From NCBI RefSeq assembly GCF_030056705.1, contig NZ_JASHIC010000007.1:62001-126000 (forward strand): a stretch of 64,000 nucleotides of DNA, written 5' to 3'. Shown piece after piece: positions 37,125-44,291 of the stretch. A program made the position numbers and the translations under genes. How positions within the stretch are numbered: the stretch's first letter is position 1; each line of letters starts with the position of its first letter. Source of the DNA: Flectobacillus longus (GTDB taxonomy: Bacteria; Bacteroidota; Bacteroidia; Cytophagales; Spirosomataceae). The notes below the pieces were generated by a model that had not been told where the DNA came from, did not search any database, and worked only from the letters and a program-made list of their open reading frames with translations.

Positions 37125-37592
37125 TTAGGGCAAAACAATAACTGTATTTCCTACGTGTGGAGGTACTGAACTCGTTGTATTATACGATGACACCCCTTTC
37201 GATATATCAAATTTTGGGTTTTGTGTAATTAGCGCTCCGTCAGAATCAAAAAAGTCTGAAACTGAAAATGTGTTTAGTTGAGGGTCATTTTTAGTTGAAT
37301 AATCAACAAGGAAACATTCCGTATTTTGCAATTCGACTATATACTCTTTTGCCGCTTGACCAGATTGATTTTGTTCAAAGTCTACTTGTGAACCCAATGA
37401 ATCATGGCTGATAATTGCGTCAACAGGAACATGAATTGTAAAATATTTTTCCTTTATATTGTTGCTGATTGGATTTTCTATTTGATGCGTCAATGCAACA
37501 AAATTTAATCCCAATCCAGCTTTTTGGTCGATTAACGCCTGTTCAAATGAAATAGTGGGAGTCAAAAAGAATTTTACTTTTAGTGTGCTCAT
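37125..37592 (-). CDS. Candidate RiPP precursor protein
   Basis: 155 residues, no signal peptide, no named family recognised. The first 130 residues are acidic and look folded or leader-like (EQALIDQKAGLGLNFVALTH, EYIVELQNTECFLVDYS). The C-terminus is a Ser/Thr-rich tail, KGVSSYNTTSSVPPHVGNT, ending VIVLP, which suits a modified core. The only cysteine is C93, outside this tail, so lanthionine rings within the tail are not possible; dehydrated Ser/Thr or a link to C93 would be. It lies 6 bases upstream of the kinase gene and 40 bases after the regulator gene. It is the only substrate-like ORF in the operon, so precursor is my best reading, but an accessory protein is possible. Confidence 0.55.
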   Translation of the reverse strand: MSTLKVKFFLTPTISFEQALIDQKAGLGLNFVALTHQIENPISNNIKEKYFTIHVPVDAIISHDSLGSQVDFEQNQSGQAAKEYIVELQNTECFLVDYSTKNDPQLNTFSVSDFFDSDGALITQNPKFDISKGVSSYNTTSSVPPHVGNTVIVLP

Positions 37593-37632
37593 AACAAAAG
37601 GGAGTTAAAAAGTGATAGTTTAGATTATTGTT

Positions 37633-38289
37633 TTAAGGTTCGATAAGACCATGTTTAATGGCCCATTGCATCAAGCCAATACTATTATTGACTCCAATTT
37701 TTTTCATAAGATTTCTTCGGTGAGTATGCACAGTATTTAAAGCCAAAAATAACTTCTCGCTTATTTCTATACTCGAATTGTTTTGCAATACTAATCGCAT
37801 TATTTCAAGCTCACGAGGGGTTAAGGGCACCTCATCATCCAATGTCGAATAACCACTTGGATTTTCTGGATTGGGAATTTCGGCAAGCTTTTTTGCTATC
37901 TTTTCACTAAAATATTTTTGTCCACTCGAAACCACTTGTATAGCTTTCAAAAGTTCAGGTCTTTCTGCACTTTTCATTATATACGCATAAATTCCTGCTT
38001 GAAGTCCTTCTCTAATATCAGTAGCCTCTTCACTCATTGTAAGTAATATGACTTTGATTTTAGGATATTTTTCCCTCAAACGAATAGTCATATTAATCCC
38101 ATTTAGCAAGGGCATCTGAAGGTCGGCGATAATAATGTCAGGTTGAGAGTTTTCAACAAAACTAAGTGCTTGCCAGCCATTATTCACTGTTCCTAAAACT
38201 TCTATGTTGTCTTGCATATCAAGGAGCATCCCAAGACTTTCGGCAACTAAAGGATGATCGTCTGCAATTAATATTTTGACAATTGCCAT
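37633..38289 (-). CDS. NarL/FixJ-family response regulator
   Basis: 218 residues from the ATG at 38289, which gives the normal receiver start MAIVKILIADDHPL; the frame extends 29 codons upstream without domain content. Phosphoacceptor D56 (IIIADLQMP), T84-region LLTMSEE and K106-region (IMKSAER) are present. The LuxR-type helix-turn-helix is at about 150-205 (LTPRELEIMRLVLQNNSSIEI, LNTVHTHRRNLMKKIG). It is the first gene of the minus-strand RiPP operon and the expected partner of the TPR kinase at 32273. This makes a two-component system split around its target genes. Confidence 0.93.
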   Translation of the reverse strand: MAIVKILIADDHPLVAESLGMLLDMQDNIEVLGTVNNGWQALSFVENSQPDIIIADLQMPLLNGINMTIRLREKYPKIKVILLTMSEEATDIREGLQAGIYAYIMKSAERPELLKAIQVVSSGQKYFSEKIAKKLAEIPNPENPSGYSTLDDEVPLTPRELEIMRLVLQNNSSIEISEKLFLALNTVHTHRRNLMKKIGVNNSIGLMQWAIKHGLIEP

Positions 38290-38499
38290 ATTGGATTTGT
38301 GGTTTCGAGATGTATGCCAAGTATCAATTGTGATAAGTCTTGAAATCAGAAATTTGATAACATAACTTATTGGCACATAAAGTTATGTGTGATGTTTTTG
38401 ATTAATAAAATTTAATAGTTACTAAAGTTGAAAACCATAATCAAGTACAAAAAATCATACTTGAGTTGTTCAAAATTCAGTTTTTAACAGATGACATCC

Positions 38500-38519
38500 T
38501 ATACTTAACAGTAAGTATA
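38500..38519. promoter_or_regulatory. Palindrome TATACTTA-ACAG-TAAGTATA upstream of the RiPP operon
   Basis: Perfect 8-bp arms with a 4-base spacer, about 210 bases upstream of the regulator start and 50 bases past the end of the next minus-strand gene. A second, looser dyad (CAAGTA/TACTTG, about 38443-38464) is nearby. It is a candidate operator for the NarL-type regulator, or a terminator of the upstream gene. Confidence 0.4.
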
Positions 38520-38569
38520 TTTCAAATAAAGAAGATATTTTCTTAGGTGTAAAAGTACTTCGGCTATTG

Positions 38570-39628
38570 CTAATCTATTCTCACTACTTGCTGACAATAC
38601 AACTCTCTCAAGTTAGATTTGTTTACTTTGAATACCATCACAAAAGGGGAATTGTCAATCGGAAGGTTTTGCTCTACGTCGTATTTGTCGGCAATAGCTT
38701 TCCAGTTTTGACAAAGATAACTTGTCATAGAGCGAGTAGACTTGTTTTCTATTCCTGAAATAAAATAGGCTGTGATAATTCGATTGTTAGATAGTTGCAC
38801 AGGGACTTTTGCCAAAAAACCTACATCAAATTCGGTATTGCTTTCATAGTAGTCACTCCAAAGTATTTGTTCCAAAATTTGATTGTAGTAACGTACTCTA
38901 AAACGTGTATTGTCTTGGTCAAACTCAATATGAGAACCAAGTTCCTGTTGTAAAGCCCATTTGACGAAATAATTAGAATAAAAACCTATTGCAAAAACGC
39001 AATCTACTTTATCCCAAGGAGCATCGGACTCTTTTAAATGATATTGACCATGGTCTAATTTTACCAAATCTTGGTCATAATGTCTTTTGGGCAATATATA
39101 ATTACTTTCGTGAAACAAATCTATAATTTCGAGCAAACATTCTGTATCTCTTGAATCTACAGTCTGCTCATCGCTTCTGGGTGATTTTCCTTCAAATAAG
39201 CCACTTGGGTTTTGACGGTCTTTAGCGTCAAATATCGCCTGAATCATCCAAATTTTACTTTCTTTTTTGATGCCAAAAAAGTCTAAAAGATTCATCGAAA
39301 ACTGGTCTAGATATGCTTGTGGGGTTTCATATCCCAGAAATTTCACAAACATAACCAAATAGTCTTCTTGAAAGTTAACCACTTTTTTAGTTTGCACCTC
39401 ATTCATTTTTCGCCAGAGGTACATATTATTAAAAGTTGCCGAAAAGCTTAATCCCGTATTTTCTTCCATAACTGATTGGAAATAGGTTTTTTCAAGCTTT
39501 GGGTCGGTCATTTTCCAAATATGTGTTTCAGAGCCACGAAACGTTTTACCTTTCTTGGTAAGCTCCTGTTGAAGTTTGGTTTTTACTTCTGAATATAATT
39601 TTTCGCAAACGTTTTTTTCTATGTTCAT
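38570..39628 (-). CDS. Uncharacterised two-part cytoplasmic protein, sensor-like
   Basis: 352 residues, no signal or membrane segment. The N-terminal part (about 40-105: FSATFNNMYLWRKMNE, then FLGYETPQAYLDQF) resembles a helical module seen in Bacteroidota signalling proteins, where 'LYLWRK' is followed by a 'FLGYxSxxxF' helix. The C-terminal part has the order VDCVFAIGFYSNYFVKW, FDVGFLAKVPV, ITAYFISGIENKSTRSM, PFVMVFKV, like a Rossmann-type ligand-binding domain. I cannot name either. It may be an intracellular sensor or part of a conflict system. It stands alone beside the RiPP operon, 281 bases upstream of the regulator start. Confidence 0.6.
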   Translation of the reverse strand: MNIEKNVCEKLYSEVKTKLQQELTKKGKTFRGSETHIWKMTDPKLEKTYFQSVMEENTGLSFSATFNNMYLWRKMNEVQTKKVVNFQEDYLVMFVKFLGYETPQAYLDQFSMNLLDFFGIKKESKIWMIQAIFDAKDRQNPSGLFEGKSPRSDEQTVDSRDTECLLEIIDLFHESNYILPKRHYDQDLVKLDHGQYHLKESDAPWDKVDCVFAIGFYSNYFVKWALQQELGSHIEFDQDNTRFRVRYYNQILEQILWSDYYESNTEFDVGFLAKVPVQLSNNRIITAYFISGIENKSTRSMTSYLCQNWKAIADKYDVEQNLPIDNSPFVMVFKVNKSNLRELYCQQVVRID

Positions 39629-39664
39629 CTTTATCAGACTGTTCCAATTTGTTCCGACTTATTA

Positions 39665-39672
39665 CAAAAGTA
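39665..39672 (-). promoter_or_regulatory. -7 element TACTTTTG for the 38570-39628 gene
   Basis: Minus-strand match to TAnnTTTG, giving a leader of about 30 bases to the ATG at 39628. No -33 TTG at the usual spacing. Confidence 0.4.
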
Positions 39673-39909
39673 GTACAATATATTCAAAACATTCTTACTA
39701 AAAATAGAATAAAACAAATAATTAATTACACAATCACCTTTATATTTTTGTATCCATTCTTTGATAAATACCATTGAAGCTATTGGATTTCGGCTTTGAG
39801 CTTTAGGATTATCATCTAAAAGTTCTTGTTGAACAGCAAATAGTCTTGTATAACAGTCCTAATAGCAGTAATACTATTAACGTTACTTCAATCTCTAAAA
39901 AAATAATCG

Positions 39910-41220
39910 ATGAACAATAAACTTATACTTTGGTCAATTACTGTGGGCTTGGGAGGCTTTCTATTTGGTCTTGATACTGCTGTAATTTCGGGTGCTGAAC
40001 TTGAAATTCAAAAGTTATGGAATCTTGATAGTTGGACACATGGTTTGGCGGTTGCTATTGCCTTATATGGCACTGTGATTGGTGCGGCTTTTGGCGGTAT
40101 TCCTGCTGATAAGTATGGACGTAAAAACACACTTTTGTGGATTGGTATCCTGTTTTTCCTATCGTCGGTTGGGGCAGCAATTGCTTCTGGCGTAAATATG
40201 TTTATGGTTTTCCGATTTATTGGAGGTTTGAGCATCGGAGCGTCTTCGGTGGTTGCTCCTGTATATATTTCCGAAATTGCCCCACCAAAATACCGTGGTC
40301 GTATGGTAATTTCATTTCAAGCTAATATCGTTTTTGGTATCCTTATCGCCTATGTGTCAAACTATTTACTTCAAGGTGGTACCGATTCATGGCGTTGGAT
40401 GTTGGGTGTTGTAGCTTTTCCGTCATTATTGTTTTCGGTTTTGATGTTATTTACCCCTGAAACACCAAGATGGTTGTTACTTTACAAAGGCGACGAAGCA
40501 AAAGCAAGAGAAGTTTTGGCTATTACAGAAGAAAACGTTTCAGCAGCAGTGAATGAGATTATGGTATCGGCCAAACAAGAAGCGTCGAGTAGTAACGATA
40601 AGCTTTTCTCAAAAAAATACTTTTTCCCTCTTTTGCTAGCCTTTTTATTCTCTTTCTTCAATCAGGCTTCGGGGATTAATGCGGTGATTTATTATGCACC
40701 TCGTATTTTTGAAATGACAGGTTTGGGCAAAGAAGGTGCCTTACTTTCAACTTCTGGCATAGGAGTTTTCAACTTGATATTTACCATTATTGGCTGGTAT
40801 CTGATCGACCGTTACGGGCGCCGAGTGCTAATGTACATAGGTTCAATAGGCTATATTATTTCCCTAGCTTTGATTGCACTTGCATTTTATAATGAATCCT
40901 ATGCCTACGTGCCATACTATGTTTTTGCTTTTATTGGTGCACATGCTATCGGTCAAGGTTCTGTGATTTGGGTATTTATCTCAGAGATATTTCCTAACTC
41001 GGTTCGAGCTTCGGGTATGGCTTTTGGCTCATTGACACACTGGGTATTTGCGGCATTGATTGCCAACTTCTTCCCCTATTTTGCCGACCATCTGGGTGGC
41101 GGCCCAATCTTTGCTTTTTTCAGTTTTATGATGATTTTCCAGTTGATTTATGTTTGGAAAATGATGCCAGAAACAAAAGGTGTTTCGCTCGAAGATTTGC
41201 AAAAAAGATTGATTCATTAA
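39910..41220 (+). CDS. Sugar-porter MFS transporter
   Basis: 436 residues, 12 membrane helices. Sugar-porter signatures: GGFLFGLDTAVISGAE in helix 1, GIPADKYGRKNTL between helices 2 and 3, PETPRWLLLYKG after helix 6, QASGINAVIYYAPRIFE in helix 7, DRYGRRVLMYIG between 8 and 9, and PETKGVSLEDL at the C-terminus. These are proton symporters or uniporters for hexoses, pentoses or inositol. It heads a three-gene operon with a VOC protein (21 bases on) and a PfkB-type sugar kinase (41 bases further), so fructose or a similar hexose is the likely substrate. A -7 match TATTTTTG lies at 39743-39750. Confidence 0.93.
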   Translation: MNNKLILWSITVGLGGFLFGLDTAVISGAELEIQKLWNLDSWTHGLAVAIALYGTVIGAAFGGIPADKYGRKNTLLWIGILFFLSSVGAAIASGVNMFMVFRFIGGLSIGASSVVAPVYISEIAPPKYRGRMVISFQANIVFGILIAYVSNYLLQGGTDSWRWMLGVVAFPSLLFSVLMLFTPETPRWLLLYKGDEAKAREVLAITEENVSAAVNEIMVSAKQEASSSNDKLFSKKYFFPLLLAFLFSFFNQASGINAVIYYAPRIFEMTGLGKEGALLSTSGIGVFNLIFTIIGWYLIDRYGRRVLMYIGSIGYIISLALIALAFYNESYAYVPYYVFAFIGAHAIGQGSVIWVFISEIFPNSVRASGMAFGSLTHWVFAALIANFFPYFADHLGGGPIFAFFSFMMIFQLIYVWKMMPETKGVSLEDLQKRLIH

Positions 41221-41241
41221 TACAAAATCAGCGCAAAGATT

Positions 41242-41652
41242 ATGTCATTAGCTTTAAAAAAGATACAACATATTGGTATTCCTGTCACCAATCTCGAAAA
41301 GTCAGAGGCTTTTTATCAAAGTTTGGGGTTTGAAAATGTCATGGGTTCCAACTTTGAACATCCAGCAGGAAAAGGGAAAGTAGCCATGATGCAAAGTGGT
41401 GAAATTATCATCGAAATTTATCAATTCCCTGAAACGATTTTACCCGAAATTGCCAACAGAAAAGATGGTCATGTTGACCACATTGCATTTGATGTGGAGG
41501 ATATAGTCCAGACTTTTGAAACGTTAAAGGCTGGTGGATATGAGATTTTTGAAGAAGCACCAGTTTTTCTTCCTTTCTGGAAAAATGGCTGTAAATATTT
41601 CAATATCAAAGGTCCAGATGGCGAACGATTAGAGTTTAATCAAATTTTGTAA
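41242..41652 (+). CDS. VOC-superfamily protein (glyoxalase-like)
   Basis: 136 residues. Two beta-alpha-beta-beta-beta units of the vicinal-oxygen-chelate fold: IQHIGIPVTNLEKSEAFYQS and VDHIAFDVEDIVQTFETLKA. Likely metal ligands are H14 and E57-region in the first half, H78 (HVDHI) and E132 (RLEF) in the second. Members include glyoxalases, epimerases and dioxygenases, and substrate cannot be assigned. Its place between a sugar porter and a sugar kinase suggests an isomerase or epimerase acting on the imported sugar, or removal of a reactive aldehyde from it; that is inference from context. Confidence 0.85.
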   Translation: MSLALKKIQHIGIPVTNLEKSEAFYQSLGFENVMGSNFEHPAGKGKVAMMQSGEIIIEIYQFPETILPEIANRKDGHVDHIAFDVEDIVQTFETLKAGGYEIFEEAPVFLPFWKNGCKYFNIKGPDGERLEFNQIL

Positions 41653-41693
41653 GCTACTTAAATCATTTATAAACATACTTTAATACTGTACAA

Positions 41694-42614
41694 ATGCAAC
41701 GTTATATCTGCTGTTTTGGTGAGGTCTTGTGGGATATGCTACCTTCAGGCAAACTTCCAGGTGGTGCCCCTATGAATGTGGCTACACATTTACAAAATTT
41801 GGGAATACCTGCCAAAATGATAAGCCGTGTTGGGAAGGACGACCTTGGAGCAGAAATAAAAGCATTTCTTGAAAGTAAGAATTGTACCACAGAGTGGATA
41901 CAAGACGACGAGCATTTGAATACTGGCTGGGTAAAAGTGCAACTTTCTGAAAAAAATGAAGCGACTTATACGATTGTTCACCCTGTAGCGTGGGATTTTA
42001 TTCAGACAAATGAAGCCACCCAACAATTGGTCAATCAAGCATCAGCCTTGGTATTTGGCACTTTGGCAAGCCGCGACCAAACTTCATATCTCACACTTTT
42101 GAATATTTTGAAAAATTTGCCTAAAGATGGTCAGATTCTAAAAGTATTCGATATTAACCTTCGTCCTCCACACTATTCAAAAAGTCTGATTGAGGAGTTT
42201 TTGCAATATGCTGACATTGTAAAACTCAATGAAGATGAACTAAAAATCGTATCAGAATGGTACGAAATAAAGGGAAGTGAAGAAAATCAGTTGCGTGAAA
42301 TTAGCCATAAATTTAATCTCAAAACTTTGATTGTAACTAAAGGTGGTGATGGAGCAATACTGTTAAAATTGGAAGCCGATGGAGAAAAACATTTTTACCA
42401 ACAACAAGGGTACAAAGTAGTTGTAGCTGACACTATTGGAAGTGGAGATTCATTTTTAGCAGGTTTTTTGAAAAATATCCTCGACGGAAAATCTTCAGAA
42501 TATGCACTCAATTTTGCCTGTGCAATTGGAGCAGTTGTCGCTTCACACAGCGGAGCAAATCCTGCGATTACGGAAGCAGATATTGAGGGGATGATGGTAG
42601 GCGTTAGGCGTTAG
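41694..42614 (+). CDS. PfkB-family carbohydrate kinase, probable fructokinase
   Basis: 306 residues. PfkB signature 1 is GGAPMNVATHLQNLG (about 22-36) and signature 2 is DTIGSGDSFLAGF (about 247-259) with the catalytic Asp in GSGD. The start CCFGEVLWDMLPSG is typical of bacterial fructokinases. It phosphorylates the sugar brought in by the porter two genes upstream. The final codons (MMVGVRR and stop) lie within the left arm of a dispersed repeat (TAGGCGTTAGGCGTTAG), so the C-terminus has been rewritten by repeat insertion or recombination; the kinase fold is complete before it. Confidence 0.9.
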   Translation: MQRYICCFGEVLWDMLPSGKLPGGAPMNVATHLQNLGIPAKMISRVGKDDLGAEIKAFLESKNCTTEWIQDDEHLNTGWVKVQLSEKNEATYTIVHPVAWDFIQTNEATQQLVNQASALVFGTLASRDQTSYLTLLNILKNLPKDGQILKVFDINLRPPHYSKSLIEEFLQYADIVKLNEDELKIVSEWYEIKGSEENQLREISHKFNLKTLIVTKGGDGAILLKLEADGEKHFYQQQGYKVVVADTIGSGDSFLAGFLKNILDGKSSEYALNFACAIGAVVASHSGANPAITEADIEGMMVGVRR

Positions 42615-42702
42615 TGTAAAAAAAAACTCCCTCTATCTACCCAGTTTTCAATACCTCTTTTTAAAAAACTATCCCCTAATGCCTAAACCCTAGTACCTTA
42701 AA
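42598..42702. repeat. Dispersed repeat, family 2, copy c
   Basis: TAGGCGTTAGGCGTTAG (about 42598-42614) faces CCCTAATGCCTAAACCC (about 42674-42690) as an imperfect inverted repeat. The left arm supplies the stop codon and last four codons of the fructokinase gene. Confidence 0.5.
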
Positions 42703-42938
42703 AGATATTCTCTGAGTATAACAATAATATGGAGTTCAACTCCTTTGGGGACTTTAAACAAAGCCGCACAATTTGTCACTGAAGTCCCTACTTTATATTG
42801 TCGCATTAACCATTTATATAAATTTGATAGAGGAAAATAGGCAGTCAGTATTTGACTGCCATATCTCCAAACAAAGATTTTAATACTATCTATCCCCTTC
42901 CAACAGGACCGTAGGAAGCTCCTAGTTTCCTTCGGTTT
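42703..42938. other. Intergenic segment with several hairpins
   Basis: No gene is visible. Hairpins in order: GGAGTT-C-AACTCC (about 42731-42743), GGGACTT pairing with AAGTCCC (about 42749-42790) and GGCAGTCA/TGACTGCC (42840-42860, 5-base loop). The final imperfect ACCG.AGGAA/TTCCT.CGGT stem with a T-tract runs into the rhodanese stop (about 42909-42942). The last one is a plausible terminator for the plus strand. Together they could mark a small structured RNA or a decayed repeat. Confidence 0.45.
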
Positions 42939-43319
42939 TTATTTTATAGGAAGCCCTTCTTCAGACCAAGCTATTATTCCTCCATCGAGATTATAGACTT
43001 TCTTAAAGCCTAATTTGAGTAATTGTGAAGCAGCTCTTTTACTACGAATTCCTGACGCACAATATACAAAAGTGGCTTTATTTTTATCTAATTTCTGTAA
43101 TTTACTCTCAAAGTCTGACGAACTAATATCAATCAATATCGCTCCTGCTATCATACCTCTTGCAGCTTCGCCTTGTGTACGTACATCTATGAAATTTTTC
43201 GAAGCTTGTTTATTTAACTCTTGCTGAAAACTCTTGGGTGCAAGTGTAATAATATTAGGATTTGAAGTACAGGCTAATAATGCGAAAAAGACTATCGAGA
43301 TTTTAGAAAAAAGTGCCAT
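42939..43319 (-). CDS. Rhodanese-domain lipoprotein
   Basis: 126 residues. The N-terminus (VFFALLACTSN, Cys17) is a lipoprotein signal, so the domain acts in the periplasm. The single rhodanese domain shows FIDVRTQGEAARGMIAGAILID and the active-site loop YCASGIRSKRAA with the catalytic cysteine, then KVYNLDGGIIAWSEEGLP. Rhodaneses transfer sulfane sulfur to thiophilic acceptors; periplasmic ones in Bacteroidota are uncharacterised. It is a single gene. Its stop overlaps the end of a terminator-like hairpin shared with the convergent fructokinase operon. Confidence 0.9.
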   Translation of the reverse strand: MALFSKISIVFFALLACTSNPNIITLAPKSFQQELNKQASKNFIDVRTQGEAARGMIAGAILIDISSSDFESKLQKLDKNKATFVYCASGIRSKRAASQLLKLGFKKVYNLDGGIIAWSEEGLPIK

Positions 43320-43359
43320 AAGCGTATTTATTTTTAGATTTTGTTAAAAATGTGTATTC

Positions 43360-43375
43360 TAATGCCTAATGAGTG
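43360..43375. repeat. Short family 2 fragment
   Basis: The word CTAATGCCTAATGAGTG occurs upstream of the rhodanese gene and resembles the right arm of family 2 repeats. It is too short to be certain. Confidence 0.25.
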
Positions 43376-43473
43376 CAAATAAACCAGATACTAAGTTAAG
43401 TTCTTGTAACATATATCACATACATGAAAACATTAACTTTACTAAAATTGAACCTTAAGTCCAGCTCTAGTTT

Positions 43474-44178
43474 ATGAAAAAACATATATTCCTGTCGCTA
43501 TTCCTTCTTTGTGCAACTTCCAATCTGGTTGTTTCTCAAAATAGATTGTTTCATCGCTATACAGATTCTACGTTATTGGTAAGAGATGCCAATGTTGTGA
43601 GACTCAAATACCAAATTAGAATTGCTCAAAAATTAGGCAATATTTTGCCAAAAGCTAAGGCTATTTTAAACACGAGTCCCTATTTGGTGTACTGGGATAA
43701 TGATTTGTTTACCGTTAATTTACCACTTTGGTCGCAGGTAATAGAGCCTCAAAAAGCATTTTTTACAGAACTCAATAAGAGTAAAAGTAAAGGAGAAGAA
43801 ATGTTTGGGTTATTCTTCAATGGCTTTTATATCATCCACGAATTAGGGCATGGAACAGATGCTTATTTGACTAAAAAAGCCAATAGAAAGTATCTAGATT
43901 TCTACGAGGGAGAATATTTAGCTAATCAAATTGCCATTGCTTACTGGCAAGAAGCAGGCTATGAGAAAGAGCTACAACAATGTTATCAATATGCCTTGAA
44001 ATTCACTAAGCAACTTCCTAATCCTGTGCCAAAAGGAGAAGATGCTGTGAAGTTTTTTAATACTCATTACCAACAACTGAGTAGTGATCCATACAAATAT
44101 GGTTTTTATCAATTCAAACAATTTGTTGAAATTTTCGAAAAAAGACATACGCTTCATTTGGATGATTTATTGAAATAA
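43474..44178 (+). CDS. Secreted putative zinc metallopeptidase with HELGH motif
   Basis: 234 residues. Signal peptide about 1-22 (LVVSQ). The zinc motif HELGH is at 122-126, preceded by a hydrophobic helix (FNGFYII) as in zincins. About 20 residues on, FYEGEYLANQIAIAYW carries E145 and E147, either of which could be the third ligand of a gluzincin-type site. I recognise no named peptidase family. The protein is small and lacks a visible propeptide or sorting domain. It ends at the terminator at 44213. If the motif is functional, it cleaves a periplasmic or surface substrate; the identity is unknown. Confidence 0.65.
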   Translation: MKKHIFLSLFLLCATSNLVVSQNRLFHRYTDSTLLVRDANVVRLKYQIRIAQKLGNILPKAKAILNTSPYLVYWDNDLFTVNLPLWSQVIEPQKAFFTELNKSKSKGEEMFGLFFNGFYIIHELGHGTDAYLTKKANRKYLDFYEGEYLANQIAIAYWQEAGYEKELQQCYQYALKFTKQLPNPVPKGEDAVKFFNTHYQQLSSDPYKYGFYQFKQFVEIFEKRHTLHLDDLLK

Positions 44179-44212
44179 TTAGTAACCGTTTAAATCTTAG
44201 CCAAAAGTTCTT

Positions 44213-44246
44213 AAGTAACCTCACACCTGTGGGGTTACTTTTTTTT
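44213..44246 (+). terminator. Rho-independent terminator after the HELGH gene
   Basis: AAGTAACCTCACA (44213-44225) pairs with TGTGGGGTTACTT (44228-44240), one G-T wobble, two-base loop, followed by six or more T. Confidence 0.85.
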
Positions 44247-44247
44247 G

Positions 44248-44255
44248 TAATTTTG
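44248..44255 (+). promoter_or_regulatory. -7 element TAATTTTG for the MATE gene
   Basis: TAnnTTTG match placed directly after the preceding terminator. Transcription from it would start near 44262 and exclude the GTG at 44229 as a start codon. Confidence 0.5.
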
Positions 44256-44291
44256 CAGTTCGAATTTTATCAACAACAAACCTCCGTTATT

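Noticed and set aside
42731-42790. Hairpins as a tRNA
   Set aside because: No T-loop, anticodon stem or cloverleaf order can be drawn.
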